64,000 nt of DNA from Tetracentron sinense (GCA_015143295.1 CM026559.1:18428826-18492825), one strand, 5' to 3'. Counted from the stretch's first letter, positions 1 to 12,130 are shown. Made by a program: numbers and translations. Notes: generated by a model from the sequence alone, not told the origin.

Positions 1-1311
1 GAGGATTTCTGCATGTGCTGTCAGTGACAAATGTTAGCTTGTTAGGTCCACGAGCATTTGTCTGTTGGTGTGTTATAGTTCATCTCAAAGTTTCACGGAT
101 CATTAATCAAAGTGGGTCCTAAGGAGGATGTTCCTTAAAAATGACTCCCACCTTTTACTTTAATTAGGTCACAGTGTTCAAAAAAGTAAGAAGGGCGGAT
201 CTTCACTGTATTTGATAATTGCAATACACACATAAGATCTCGGCGAAATGCATTTTGTCCCAATAGATTTGGTAGAAGACTTTGAATTTTGATGCATCTC
301 AAAGTCTGGTAAATTCAAAAATATAAAAAAAAACTAGTATCATTGGGAGCCTTTGTTAGATATTATGCCCTAAAAAGTTATTTAGATTGTAAGATTCTTA
401 TTGATTAGATTAATAAAGACATCTTCTTTATCTATTGTGAATTCATTATGGATAATTGACCATGATCATGAGATGATCTATATGATAAGAGATATTGATA
501 AAGGTCCCTAGGATATATTGTAGGAAATCTATGTGATAGGTATTGGACTATCACCGCAGAGATAGCTTTCCAGTTCCTTATACATTATATAGTCACAACT
601 ATGGGTGAAGCTGGGAACTTCCCTCATATGGCTGCTATAATGCTAAGATGTTCTCAATGGTTGACATATAGTTTTATCTCAAACTATTGTAGTGGAGACT
701 ACGCATCAGCATATGGGTGCTTAAATGTACACTGACTAATTGCATGCAATGAGAGACCTCTAGCATAAACATACAATCAGATAGTTGGTCTCTCATTCAC
801 ATTGAACCGTTTCGATGATCCTTAGATTTGATGAGTTCATTTATAACTGAGCAGTAATCTGACTGTTTTGATTGCACCTAAGTACTCTCTAATTGAGGGA
901 CTACGATAAGGTGATAGTTGGATAATCAGAAAACTGTTCGAGTCATGATGAATTTCAAACAAGAAATTCATGCTCATTAAATTGAGAGATTCAAGTTCTG
1001 GTTAAGATAGTCGATTAAGCTTAAATCTTGTGCAGATGATTTTGAAATCAAACAAGTTTGAAATATATTTTTAATAAAATATATTATACATAATAAATTT
1101 TTTTTTCAAAATGTTTTACATGAGAAATGGTTGCTCATTGCTTAATCAAATGTATATACATATCGTATAGGTATTGTTTCTTCTTGGTTAGGGGATAATT
1201 GTCACTCTCCCTATTAAATAATTAAATTACATAGTATAACAAATATTTTTTTTTTTTAAAAGTTAGGAGGCAACTACCCTTGCCCCTGATTATACCCTGT
1301 TAAGAACTTAT

Positions 1312-1346
<35 letters not shown>

Positions 1347-2350
1347 TTCAAAGAGACAAGAGGAGAAGTTGCCCCTTGCCCCGGGATCACCCATGTGTGT
1401 ATACTTGTTTATAGGGGTGTCAATGGGTTGGGCTTGGATTTTTTTGTTGTGATTTTTGAATAGGCACATCTCGAACCCAACCCGTTTACAATAGATTTTT
1501 TTGTGACCTAAATTTGGTTCATTGACACCCCCTAATTGGAAAAAGCATTCCATCACTAGTGGTGGACCCAATTGAGGATTGAATGTTACCTAGTTCGTCG
1601 GTTCACTCAGTTCAAATTCGGGTTCGTAATTTGCAGTTCGCCACTCTAGAGTGATCCCGATCGTTAGGGTAGGATGAAATAATTTGTTTCTTCGTTCACT
1701 TAGGTTCTTTACTTTGGTTCGCTAGCTTGGTTCGTTCGCTTAGGTTCTTTACTTTGGTTCACTAGCTTGGTTTGCTTATTAAGCATGTAAAACAAATATA
1801 TATCTTATAATATATTATAAATTATACATATTTTTGAGCATGTTATGGATCGTACTGTCCAGACATACAAGGTCCATAGATGGTTATTGTTTATTTTAAT
1901 GCACAATTTCAGATGTGTCTTTTGAAAAACCATAAGAAAAAGCCATTTTATGAGAAATTTGTGAACTCAAAGTATAAATTTGCATAACTTAAAAAAATTA
2001 CTAGTGAATTGCAATAAAAATTTGAAAAAGTAAGACCATTTTAAAACTACTATGGTTCGCTCCATTTCACGAAACAATTTGAACCCAACTATGAACTAGT
2101 TCAGATTCGCTCTAGCATAGAATGAATTTGGTAACTTGTCACTACCAATCATCAAATTATCTAAAGAACTAAGAACTACGAGTGCACAAATCCTTTGATC
2201 GATACTGTATTAAATTTCCTGAAAGCATGTCATGTAGCCCCCAAAGAAAGGTACTTGAGAAAATATACAAATAAACTATTTCTGTACATATTTTTCCAAA
2301 ATATCCCTCTCCAAGGTCATGTGTCGCCCTTGAGAAACCTGAATCAAATG
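1..2350. repeat. Unit A, copy 1 of a ~2.35 kb head-to-tail repeat
   Basis: The first ~180 bases recur at 2351-2522 and again at 41218-41390. Bases ~174-1570 recur at 19826-21240 (after the Ogre insertion), and ~1571-2350 recur at 40388-41217. Removing the two inserted elements gives the order X-Y-X-Y-X, so this is a tandem array rather than one element with two LTRs. X contains an LTR-like segment starting TGTTAGATATTATG at ~358. No coding frame survives. It could be a chain of a small non-autonomous LTR element (X as LTR, Y as internal part) or a large satellite unit. The family was not recognised. Confidence 0.7.
1314..1342. repeat. (TA)n microsatellite
   Basis: Uninterrupted TA dinucleotides. 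The equivalent tract in the second unit A copy (20970-20987) is shorter, so the tract has changed length between the copies. Confidence 0.95.
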
Positions 2351-2522
2351 TGAGGATTTCTATGGTATCTGTGATGAATGTTAGCCTATTAAGTCCACGA
2401 GCATTTGTCTGTTGGTGTGTTATAGTTCATCTTAAAGTTTCACAGATCATTAATCAAAGTGGGTCCTAAGGAGGATGTTCCTTAAAAATGACTCCCACCT
2501 TTTACTTTAATTAGGTCACAGT
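2351..2522. repeat. Start of unit A copy 2, cut by the Ogre element
   Basis: Matches 1-180 nearly base for base, from 'gaggattt' to 'ttaggtcacagt'. Its continuation resumes at 19825. The last five bases (ACAGT, 2518-2522) are the target site duplication of the inserted element. Confidence 0.9.
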
Positions 2523-2999
2523 TGTGGACAAGGATTTCACTCCCGCCCATAGGGAAGGGTATATGCCCTGGCGATGGTCGGTTGATTTTTAGTTTAGAGT
2601 CGCCACCTATTTATTCGGTAGGGATAGGTCCCAGTCAATAGATAAGGTCTTGGTCTGGTTAGAGTTCTAGGTAAGAGGTTTGGTTAAGCCTAGGGAAGGT
2701 GTTAGGTACCCCGGCACTTCCGTCATATGATGATTCCTTACTTCCTAGGTTTAAGTTATTTAAATGACTAGTATTAATCAAATGCCGTTGATTTAGTTTA
2801 GACTAAGCCAAGATGGGGAAAGCTAAACTAGGGTCGGGCCCAAGTTAGGCTGCCTACGTACTCACATTAGGGTGAGATCAGACCGAGTGTAGTTCTGGCA
2901 CATAAGCTCATACCGAGGCTAAGGGGTGTGTTGTGAGTGTACCAAGGGTGGCTTGGGGTCTAGTCCGGTAGACTAGGGTTGAATTGACTGGGTTGGTCA

Positions 3000-3380
3000 A
3001 GTGCTTGGCTTGATTGATTGGGCCTGGTAGGCCAAGGTTGAAGCCCGGTAGGCTTAGGCCTGATAGGCCGAGGTTGAAGCCCAGTAGGCTTAGGCCCAGC
3101 AAGCCGAGAAGGAGTCCGGTAGACTAGGGTTTGGTCTGGTAGGCTTAGATTCGGCCCGGTAGGCCTGGGTTCGACCCGGCGGGCCTGAATCGGCCTGGTA
3201 GGCCTGGGTTCGGCCCAGTGGGCCTGAATCGGCCTAGTAGGCCTCGGGTTAAGCCCGGTAGGCTTGGGTCGGTCCAGTAGGCCTAGGGTTAAGCCCAGTA
3301 GGCTTGGTTCGGCCCGGTAGGCCTAGGGATGAACCACGATAGGCTTGAATCGGCCCGGTAGGCCTAGGGATAAGGCCCAA
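3000..3380. repeat. Minisatellite of (A/G)GCCCGGTAGGC(C/T)T-type units in the Ogre LTR
   Basis: About 15-18 imperfect units of roughly 20-25 bp built on 'cggcccggtaggcctgggtt' and 'aagcccggtaggcttgggt'. The other LTR has a shorter array (~17605-17840), so array length changed after insertion. Confidence 0.85.
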
Positions 3381-3743
3381 ACAGTTTTATGGTCCTTTAA
3401 ATTTGCTTAAGAGTTTGGAGGGATTTTCCAAAAATTACCCAAGTTGATGGGACTAACCATGATTAAGACATGAATTTAACCATGGTTAGTCGAATTAACC
3501 AAGGTAAAGCATTCTACAATGTTAAAAATGCCATTTGAGATTTTTCCAAATTTTTCAGGCTTTTTCCAGGTTAATTTGGTGAGTTAACCATGGTTAACTT
3601 TTAATCATGGTTGAGTTAACCATGGTTAAGCCAGATAGGGCTTGGCCAAGGTCAGGACGGACCCCAGGGGTCATGGTCAAGTCAGTGGAGGGCCCCCACG
3701 GGCTGTGGCCCTACTGTGGGGCCAAAAAAGTCTAAGAATTCAT

Positions 3744-4478
3744 ACTGTCGGTAAAGGGATTACTGACAGTCAGCATGATTTTTGGCCAACTTTGGCCCCT
3801 GTAACTCGGGTTAGATAGGGAGTTGTGAGGCCCATAGCACATGCACTTGAAGCCTGGGATGAGGGAAATCCAATGGGCCTGGTTTGGGCTTCAGGGGTGG
3901 CTGAGTTTGGCCCCCACAACATGGTGAAGCGACCTATTAGTACTTCCCATAAAATGATGAATGTCGGCAATAGGATAGCCAACATTCTGACTGTTTTCCC
4001 TTTTTCGAGTTTTAACCCTAGATAAGCTCAACTAGGAGTCATGGTTCCTTCCGATGAATTGTAGGGGAGATCCTAAGGATCAACCCTGACCCTTGGATGG
4101 GCCTTGGGGAAGCTCAGGTGGGGCCCACGATGGCCATGAAGATATGTTGCAGGTGTGCTGCTACGACCTCAAAGAGTAGAGGGTATGACTAATTTCTAAC
4201 AGGGATTCGAGTATGGGATTGTTAGATCCTTCTCACTGCCATAGGGGTGTTCCCTTTATAGGGGAGTCCCTTAGGGACACCCCTGGTATTAGGATAGGGT
4301 TAGGAGATGGTATGATGGCGGAGTGGGGGTTTTACAGGTCGGAGAGGGGTTATACAGGCGTGCACTGACCGAGTAGGGAGGGTGGCGTGCTACAGGAAGA
4401 CGAGCAGGATGTCGGTAATAGTATTACCGACACCCCAAGTGTTTTCCAAAACTAGGTGTCAGTAATCCGATTACCGAC
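3744..4478. repeat. Dispersed hairpins with TCGGTAAT...ATTACCGA arms (Ogre 3' LTR)
   Basis: Four short inverted repeats of one type lie at 3744-3770, 3959-3987, 4408-4434 and 4456-4478. The 4408-4434 copy is a near-perfect palindrome with arms TGTCGGTAATA. The same set, with extra copies, is in the other LTR. Palindromes of the form TTAACCATGGTTAA also recur at ~3470-3640 and 4810-4845. Confidence 0.8.
4251..4262 (-). promoter_or_regulatory. TATA box of the Ogre 3' LTR
   Basis: The minus strand reads CCTATAAAGGG in the same context as 19211-19222. The hairpins at 4408-4478 lie 150-220 bp upstream in the sense direction. Confidence 0.6.
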
Positions 4479-4872
4479 CCCATGGGTTCTTATCCAACAG
4501 GCCTTCAGCCCAAGCAGCTTACGGTACGAAGAGTTGGTTTTTTGAATTTTTATGGTCCTGTGCTTGGGCCTAGGCCGAGTTTGAGGGTTTTTAAGGCTTT
4601 ATGGATTTGAGGTTCAAGCCCTAAAGGCCTAGGGCTTTTCTAGGGCTTGGCTAGGTTTGGCTAGGCTAGGCTTGGTCGGGCTAGGCTTAGGAAGGGTTAG
4701 GGCTAGGATAGGGTTCACCTAGAGTCTATTAGGGTCCCCCTAGGGTCAATTAGGGTTCACCTAGGGTTTATCTTAAGGTTTACTAAGGTCACACCTAGGG
4801 TTAGGGGTTTTGATCATGGTTAAGAAATATTAACCATGGTTAGGCTATGGGTACAAAAATTGGGTGCTTACA

Positions 4873-4889
4873 ACTGCCCCTCTTTGTCA
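4873..4889 (-). other. Ogre polypurine tract
   Basis: The minus strand reads GACAAAGAGGGGCAGT directly before the LTR start TGTAAGCACC. This is the expected plus-strand primer site and fixes the element's orientation as minus. Confidence 0.85.
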
Positions 4890-7700
4890 GAGAATGCCAA
4901 GATTGGCGATTTGAACAACAAAGACTGGAATAATCCAAATTTTTACACCGAGATTGGGTAAAGGTGATGCAGTATGTGTGTGCTATGCCAGTGGTGAGTG
5001 TATGACTTGATTCGAACTACTGCTTGGGGTTAGCGAGTAGCTGGAGAAGATTGTGAGCACGTAGAGATGGCATGGCTCGATCGGAGGACACCTGGGGTGT
5101 CAGAAAAAGGGACATGCTAGTGAGACTGCGGTGTGATAGGATTACCACGGAGCACTAGGAAGTCAAGGACACATGGGGGTGTCGTAAAAGAGGGACAGAC
5201 TAGTGAGACTGTGGTGTGACGAGATTGTCACGGAGCACTAGGACGTCCAGGACACACTTGGGTGTTTCGTAGAGAGACTAGCAGGAGGTAATGCTGCTTT
5301 GTGGCAAGATTACCACGGAGCATACAGGATATTTGGGGACATATGAGGATGTCCTACTGGTGAGTCTGCAGTGTGACGAGGCTGTCACGGAGCACCAGAG
5401 AACTTTGGACACATAGGGGTGTCACAAAGAGGAGAGACATGTAGGAGGTAATGCTGTTTTGTGGCAAGATTACCACGGAGCATACAGGAAATCTGGAGAC
5501 ATATGAGGATGTCCTACTAGTGAGTCTGCGGTGTGACGTGGCTATCACGGAGCACCAGGGAACTTTGGACACACAGGGGTGTCACAAGAGAGGAGAGACA
5601 TGCAGGAGGTAATGCTGTTTTGTAGCGAGGCTATCACGGAGCACACAGGATGTCTGAGAGTTTCAAGACACGATGCCTAATTGAAACTGGAATTGCCCAA
5701 GAGGGACTAGATTTTGATCATGTTGAACACTGTCGAGGAGTTTTGGTCATGCAGGTTACGATGCTATGCTGTCATGCAGGGATGAAAACAAGGATGCTTT
5801 CCCATGACTCGGCGGCGATTTGCAATTTGACGGAGATGCGCGACGTCAGCTTACTTCGCTTGCTTACCAGGTTTGCTTGATGCAGGTTGCTACAAATGGG
5901 CTTTGATGCCCGAAGTTTGTTTTTGAAAATCTTTCAAGAAAAAGTGTAGAAGAATTTTACAAAGATTTAATTTTGAAAAAAATGCTTAGTTAGCTATGAT
6001 TTGCCAGTAAATTGTCTAGATTAGGGCCTATAGGGATTTGTGAATCGTCTTTTACTCTCAGGAACGAGGAGTAAGACTTAGAGCAGAATGCTGCTGGGGA
6101 ATAGACAAGTTCGTCTGAAAAGCCGTTGTAAGCTAAACTCTTGTCGGAGAAGAGTATCGTTGTGAGCCATGAAGCTTTTGCTGGGGATCCACTGAGGATT
6201 TAAAGATTACTTGCTGTCAAGGTTCTGTCGGGAGTGGACTTCTGCTGTTGACCACTGCTAGAGAATTTGAGGTGTGCTGGAGATTTCCCACAATTGCCTA
6301 CCTGTTAGGGGAGATGCCTTCTGAAGGATTCTCTACTGGAGAAAGCTTGGGAAGTTGACCCTCTGCTGGAGTTTTCCCCGTCGGAATCTCTGTTGGGGAT
6401 GCAGGACGGTTGAGATAGACCAGTTGGGGGAGTCCGGTGAACCTGATTATTGCCGGATGTGGCTAAACTGGTTTTTGGCTTTTCTCCCTTTTTTACCCTT
6501 GGAATGACCAAGTCATGGGGTTCACATAATTTTTACGCGATGAGCCCATTTCCGGTTCTCCTCATGCCTGCAAAGCTGATTGATCTTTGTCTCTTTTTTG
6601 CCCCTAGTCACGAGACTAGGTCTGGGAGTTGCGTATTTTTTGCACGATGAGGCCGTTTCTGGTTTTCACTCATGCCCGCGATCGGTTGGGGAAGTTGATG
6701 GTTTGCTGGAGAAAATAGGCCTTCTCCCTTCATCGCCCTGAATGACACTCCTCTAGAGGTGATATTTCCGCTGGGGGAGGTAGATGTGATATTGCGTTTG
6801 CACTCGTAGCTTCTAGGGGATCTAGGAGGATTTTAGAGTAGGATGAAACGTGGGATAGGGGACCGAAGTTTGGGACACCCTGAGGGATTGTTGATTTGCT
6901 CTCCCTTGGAGTATTTTTTTTGCTCCACTGGGATTGTCTCTTTGATAGAGATCGTCTCTTCTGAGGAATTTTTCTCCATTCGTAAGAGAGTTTATTTCCG
7001 TTGGGGGAAGTGATTCTGCTGAGAGAATTTTGAGAGAAGTTGTCCCTGCTAGGGAGAGAAAAGTTGTTTCTGCTCGGGGTTTGCTTTGGTTCCACTGGGG
7101 ATGGAGAGAAGTTGATTCTGTTGGGTGTGAGGCCTGGTGAGGGAGTCCCTGACTTTTGAAAATGTTTCAACTTCTATTTTGGCATTTCCCTTGTTGGAAA
7201 TTTTGTAAACTTTGACGTCGATTCCTCGGATGGATTCCGTTTGGGGAGATGTTCTGGAGAGGTTGTCTTTGCGGGGAATCTCTGGCCTTGAGAATGTTTC
7301 GACTTCTATTTTAGGTTTTCCTTGGATGGAAATCTTATACACCTAAAAGTTGACTCGCTTGGGGAAATTGAGAGGAAAGACCCTGTGGGGGATGACTCTG
7401 TGGGGAGAGTTGGGGAATGATTATCCCTTTTTGTGACCGCACTTGATTGGTCGGTTGCCTACGTACCCTTTGTAGGATCAGGTCATAACGTAGTTGATCC
7501 CAAATGCCACAGGCTGGTAAGGGAGGGTGTCCTTAAAAAGGTTTTATAAAAGAAAGGCTGTTAGGCTCAGAGGGGCTAACTAGCGAATTTTATAGATTTC
7601 TTGTAAAAGGGTTTACAATGTTGGGGGAAAAGGAGTGTGCCAAAGATGGCCTCCTGTCATTTTTAAGAGAAACTAAGAGTGCAAAGCACCTATCAGATCT
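4890..7700 (-). other. Ogre 3' non-coding region between integrase and PPT
   Basis: About 2.8 kb without a conserved reading frame. It holds the 160-bp tandem array (5090-5660). At ~6360-7340 there are diverged short repeats around GAGAAGTTGTTTCTGCTGGGG, including a duplicated ~55 bp segment (7157-7210 and 7288-7342). The short open frames here are repeat-driven. Long 3' regions with tandem repeats are known for Tat/Ogre elements. Confidence 0.75.
5090..5660. repeat. 160-bp tandem repeat in the Ogre 3' region
   Basis: The anchor GGAGGTAATGCTG occurs at 5284, 5444 and 5605, giving a period of 160-161 bp. Each unit also carries 'cacggagcaccag' and 'ggacacacaggggtgtc'. More diverged units extend left to ~5090. 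About 3-3.5 copies. Confidence 0.85.
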
Positions 7701-8850
7701 AGAGCCTAAGCATATTATCTCTTGACTTTATCCATGTTGACGGGCTCTGGGAGGTCTTCATCGTCCATCCGTTCGAGTCGAAGGGCGCCGTTGGAGAATT
7801 TATCTCGGACGATGTACGGGCCTTCGTAGTTGGCTGTAAACTTGCCCCTCGGGTCAGGGCGGTTTGGCAACACATTCTGGAGAACCAGGTCATCGACTTC
7901 AATGCTGCAAGGCTTGACCTTCCTGTTGAATGCCTTAGCCATATGCCTCTGATAGGCTTGCGAGTGATCGATGGCTTTCAGTCATCGTTCTTCAATCAGA
8001 TTCAGTTGCTTGTACCGGGTCTGTGCCCATTCTGATTTTGACAGCTCTACTTCCATCAGCCCGCGGAGTGACCAAATTTGTACTTCAACGGGGAGGACTA
8101 CTTTCATACCATAAGCTAGAGAAAATGGTGTTGCCCTAGTTGAGGTTCTGATGGACGTTTTGTAGGCCATGAGTGCATATGGGAGCATGTCATGCCAGGA
8201 GGCAGAGTAATTAGTAGCCATTTTCTCAATGATTTTCTTTAGGTTCTTGTTGGTTGCTTCAATTGCACCATTAGTTCGAGGCCTGTATGGTGTAGAGTTG
8301 TGATGCTGTATTTTGAACTTTTGGCAGAGATCAGTTATTCCCTTGTTGCAGAAATTTAAAGCATTGTCTGTCACAATCTCAAATGGGACTCCGTATCAGC
8401 AGATAATATCCCTTTTTAGAAAGCACTGGACCACAGAGGCTATGACATTGGCATATGAGGCTACCTCGACCCATTTTGTGAACTAATCAATTGTGACCAG
8501 TATGAATCGGTGTCCGTTTGATGCTTTCGGTGTTATGGGACCGATGACGTCAATGCCCCAAGCTGAGAATTGCCAAGGAGCAGTCAGGTTGTGGAGCCTT
8601 ATCGGTGGTGCATTGATCCTATCAGCATAGATCTGGTATTGGTGGTAATTCTGCGCATGCTTATAACATTCAGCTTCCATTGTAGACCAGTAGTATCCTA
8701 GCCTGAGAATCTTCTTAGAGTGCATTAACCCGTTCATGTGTGGGCCGTAGGCTCCTCTGTGAACCTTTTCGACTGCATGTGCTGCTTTACTGGTATCAAG
8801 GCATCTGAGCCAGATAAGGTTTGGCGACCTCTTGTACAAGATTCCCCCTG
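7700..8850 (-). pseudogene. Ogre integrase (degenerate)
   Basis: Integrase inserts the cDNA into host DNA. In sense order: a zinc-binding N-terminus (8483-8839, with HxxxH around HAVEKVHRGAYGPH), the catalytic core (7982-8400, with TDNALNF and the glutamate-bearing TNGAIEATNKNLKK) and a C-terminal region (7715-7942, DDLVLQNVL...GPYIV). The frames are separated by stops and shifts. In the zinc finger the last Cys pair of the HHCC motif reads YHQY; both Tyr codons are TAC, consistent with G-to-A changes from TGC. The enzyme would be inactive. Confidence 0.9.
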
Positions 8851-8875
8851 AGAGGACGAACTGGATAGCCAGTCT

Positions 8876-9490
8876 TCAGATTGCCTGTTGGTCAATTTTT
8901 ATGGCATTGAGGGGGAAAGTCCCGTCCTCGAGATATTGCTTGATGTCCGTGTACCAAGGCTTGTTGTTCGACACTACGTCTAGCTCAAGGCAGTAAGCAG
9001 GCTGATCCTGCTGCTGAATTTCAATTGGCCAGAGCAAGATGCCCTTGGGGATTTGAACCATTAAGTCGAGGGGAGCCAGTGCGTCGGCAAACCTATTATA
9101 ATTCCTGGATCGGTGGCTGAAGGTGATTCTTCTGAACTGAGTGATCAGCATGTTAAGATAGGTTACGTACAAAACTAGGCTTGCCTCTCGGATGGCCCAA
9201 AATTTGTTTGCTTGACAGATCATTGGAGATGAGTCACCATAGATGTTGATCTCTTTGATTCCGATGCCCAGGGCTTTTTTAGACCGGCAATGCATGCCTC
9301 GTACTCTGCCTCATTGTTGGAGCATCTAAATTTTAGCTTAACCGAGATAGGGAGGTGTGCTCCCTTGGGTAAGATTAGGACTGCTCCTACTCCATGTCCG
9401 TGACTGTTGGCACCTCCATCAAAATATAACTTCCAGCCGGAGTACTCTTGCTCTTCTGCTTCTGTGTACAAGATGGCTTCGTCTGGAAAC
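8876..9490 (-). pseudogene. Ogre second RNase H (archaeal-type, aRNH)
   Basis: The frame at 9220-9471 gives LYFDGGANSHGHGVGAVLI then NNEAEYEACIAGL, the Asp and Glu motifs of the extra RNase H found in Tat-clade elements. The next Asp motif (IYGDSSPMICQ) is in another frame (8876-9295), so a frameshift near 9290 breaks the domain. It lies between the ordinary RNase H and integrase, as expected for this clade. It is one of the main reasons for calling the element Ogre-like. Confidence 0.88.
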
Positions 9491-9549
9491 TGATAATGTA
9501 CTGAGACATAATCCTCTGCTGAATTGTGGGCTAAGTGATTTGCTATTGC

Positions 9550-10000
9550 CTACCCCTTGATTGATTTCTGTGTCATGTACGTAATGTCGAACTCAGACAA
9601 ATTTATTAGCCATCGGGCAGTCCTTCCGGTGGTGGTTGGCTTTTCCAGTAAGTACTTGAGTGGGTCCATCCGGGAGATCAGGATTACCGGGTAGGAAAAC
9701 AGATTATACCGTAGACGCTGAGTTACCCAGACTAGTGCCAGACATGTTTTCTCAAGAGGGCTGTACCTCTCTTCGTAATCCAACAGGCGTCTACTGATGT
9801 AGTAGATGGCTTGCTCTATTCTGCCTATCTCATCGTGCTGTGCCAGGACGCACCCCATGAAGGTTTCTTGCATTGAGATGTAGAGTAGTAGGGGCCGTCC
9901 TGGTGTAGGAGGCACAAGTACTGGAGGGTTGAGCAGGTATCGCTCTATTCTGTCAAATGCTTCCCGACACTGGTCTGTCCAGACGGTAGGTGTATTCTTT
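9550..10000 (-). pseudogene. Ogre RNase H (retroviral-type)
   Basis: Sense order shows PLLLYISMQETFMGCVLAQ, then AIYYISRRLLDYEERYSPLEK and VILISRMDPLKYLLEK. These match the RNase H domain that follows reverse transcriptase in gypsy polyproteins. The usual first Asp (YLS/Dxx) reads ISM, so a catalytic residue seems lost. Stops at both ends isolate it from RT. Confidence 0.85.
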
Positions 10001-11116
10001 TGGGGAAGCTTGAAGATCGATTCGCAGATCGGAGTGAGTTAAGAGATGAACCGGCTGATGTACTGAATTCTGTCTAGGAAACCACGGATCTTCTTTTCAA
10101 TTTGGGGAATTGGCATTTCAATGATAGCCCTAGTTTTGGCTGGATCAATCTCAATACCTCTCTTGCTGACAATAAAACTGAGGAGCTTTGTAGATGAGGC
10201 TCCGAAGACGCATTTGGCCGGATTCAGTCTCAAGCCGAACTCTCTGAGTCAGTCACAGAGTCCTTTTAGGTCTTCTGGGTGTTACCTGGCAGTAGCCGAT
10301 TTGACGATCATGTCATCCACATAGACTTCAGTTGACTTGTGGATCATGTCATGAAATAGTATCGTCATGGCCCTTTGATAGGTTGCCCTTGTATTCTTGA
10401 GTCCGAAGGGCATGACCTTGTAGCAGAATATGCCCCAGGGTGTCAAGAAAGAGGTCTTTTTTTGCCATTCTGAACTGGTTGTATCCGGAGAAACCATCCA
10501 TGAATGAAAGAGTCTCGTGCCCCATGGTATTGTCGACTAGAATGTCGATATGCAGGAGAGGGAAGTTGTCTTTAGGGTTTGCCCTGTTCAGATTTCGGTA
10601 GTCAATGCACATCCGGACTTTGCTATCTTTCTTAGGTACGGGTTCTATATTGGCCAACCATTCAGGATAGGTTGCTACTGCCAGGAAGCCTATGTTGATC
10701 TGCTTTTCAACTTCCACTTTGACTTTCTATGATCATTCGAGCCTCATCTATCTCAGTTTCTGCTTAACTGGTCTGACGTCTGAGTTCAGTGGTAGTCTAT
10801 GCACTGCTAGTGTCGGGTCCAGGCCAGGCATGTCTACGTACGACCAGGCGAAGACATCACTGTAATTTTTTAGAAAGTTGATCATATCTGTCCTCTACTG
10901 AGAGTTCATGCTTGTGCCAATCCTGACTAGCTGTGGGTTGTCCTCAGATCCCAGGTTCATTATCTCGATATCCTCAATGTTTGACTGCCGAAGCCCTTCA
11001 CTGCATTCCAGAAGGTCCAGGAGTTCCTGAGGTGGTTCCTGTTCCTGCTCTGAGTCATATTCCACTTTGGTCAGTTCCAGAAGGGTTTCAAGGGTAGCCC
11101 TAATGCAGGCGATTTC
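10000..11116 (-). pseudogene. Ogre reverse transcriptase (degenerate)
   Basis: Sense order: DVFAWSYVDMPGLDP leader (~10820-10850), VRMCIDYRNLNRANPKDNFPL, SFMDGFSGYNQ, the catalytic box EVYVDDMIVKS (intact YVDD) and GFLDRIQYISRFIS at the end. Several frames are needed: 10349-10717, 10282-10497 and 10039-10233. In-frame stops also occur upstream of 10720. RT copies element RNA into cDNA. The exon-like start is just downstream of the acceptor at 11117. Confidence 0.9.
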
Positions 11117-11312
11117 CTGGAAAAATAATTAAGCTAAGTTTAGAATGCTTATGATTTTTATTTTTGGTGGCTTCAGGACACTAGGCCTTCCATGGGAAGA
11201 GTCCGTGTGATTTTCATCATCAGCCAAAAATGTTTTGATGCAAAACATGATTTTGAGTCAAAAGATCCGATTTCATTTATAAAACAAATATGATTGTTTA
11301 CAAAAGTTTGAC
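11117..11312 (-). other. Probable intron 3' part between protease and RT (Ogre)
   Basis: The minus strand ends TTATTTTTCCAG before GAAATCGCC, a pyrimidine-rich AG acceptor at 11117-11118. The coding frame for the RT leader starts right after it. Ogre elements are known to have an intron between the gag-pro and RT-INT parts. I could not place the GT donor with confidence. Confidence 0.55.
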
Positions 11313-12116
11313 TCAGACAAAAAGAGGCCGATAGTGGCCTGACATTTGGATTTTGAAAACGGGAGCAAAGAGAAATAGAAAGTGGAGAAAGGGTGATGCT
11401 TGTTCACTGCTGCTGCCCTGGCCCTGACTGGCCTCGATTGTGAGAGCCTCAGTACACCAACGGATCAGTGGATGACGACTGGATGATGCTTCGGTGCTGT
11501 CAAAGAGGGTGCAAACCTGCTCTCCCGCTAGGTATTCTGTTTCTGCTGTAGCATCTTCGACAACTAGCTTGTCGAACAAAGTGGCCATACTGAAAACCTC
11601 TGGGACTGGATTCCTTGACAATTCAACATTGGACTGAGGGATTGAGGCAACGGGTGTAGTAGGGTAAGGCTCAAAGCTTCCAACTGGGAAGGTTACAGAG
11701 ATATGGGGTCGAGGTTCTAGTTTCGTCGACTGGTTGTTCTTCTGTGTGAGCTTGCCAAGATAGTCCTTATATGTGGGCCTGTAGCCTAGTCCAAATGGTG
11801 CGGTGTAGCACGGTGAAGTATATCTCTTCTTCATTCCCTGGTTTCGGGATCTAAAACCTGCCCCAAGTGGGTAGTTCATCTTTGCCATTATCCTGACAAA
11901 CGGCAGAATATTCTTCTTGTTCTGCTTCTCTATCTAGGTGATAGAACTGACCTGCTCAAATTGATATGACATGAAGGATGTGCCCTGCCCGAGCTCCTGT
12001 ACGTCCTTGAAGAACTTTCCAATTCCTCTAATGGTACAATGACCAGGCAGTCGTCTTGGATAAATTTGATTCTTTGGTGCAAAGAGGAAGGAATGGCTCC
12101 AGCCGCATGGATCCAC
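11313..12116 (-). pseudogene. Ogre protease-RT linker with GLGY motif
   Basis: A 191-codon frame (11313-11888) includes GAGFRSRNQGMKKRY and FGLGYRPTYKDYLGK, resembling the glycine-rich linker often seen between protease and RT of Tat-clade elements. The adjoining frame (11934-12116) looks like its upstream continuation in another register. Beyond 11400 in the sense direction the frame probably reads into the intron. No enzymatic role is assigned. Confidence 0.6.
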
Positions 12117-12130
12117 AGCCTCCCTAGGAG

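Larger units (their letters stand above)
2523..4872 (-). repeat. Ogre 3' LTR (2350 bp)
   Basis: Aligns with 17121-19824 over its length. It starts TGTGGACAAGG and ends GTGCTTACA on the plus strand. Relative to the other LTR it has extra copies of the GGCCCGGTAGGC minisatellite (3000-3380), lacks a ~108 bp duplication and lacks ~0.4 kb (equivalent to about 18690-19095). A TATA box (CCTATAAAGGG, minus strand) lies at 4251-4262. Confidence 0.95.

Noticed and set aside
6730..7342. Two overlapping frames with SRDNFS-like repeats
   Set aside because: Repeat-driven frames in the Ogre 3' region. No family resemblance, and they lie downstream of integrase.
9220..11116. Endogenous pararetrovirus (caulimovirid) origin for the RT-RNase H
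   Set aside because: Flanking LTRs, integrase, PBS/PPT and target duplications show an LTR retrotransposon, and no movement protein or viral coat motif is seen.
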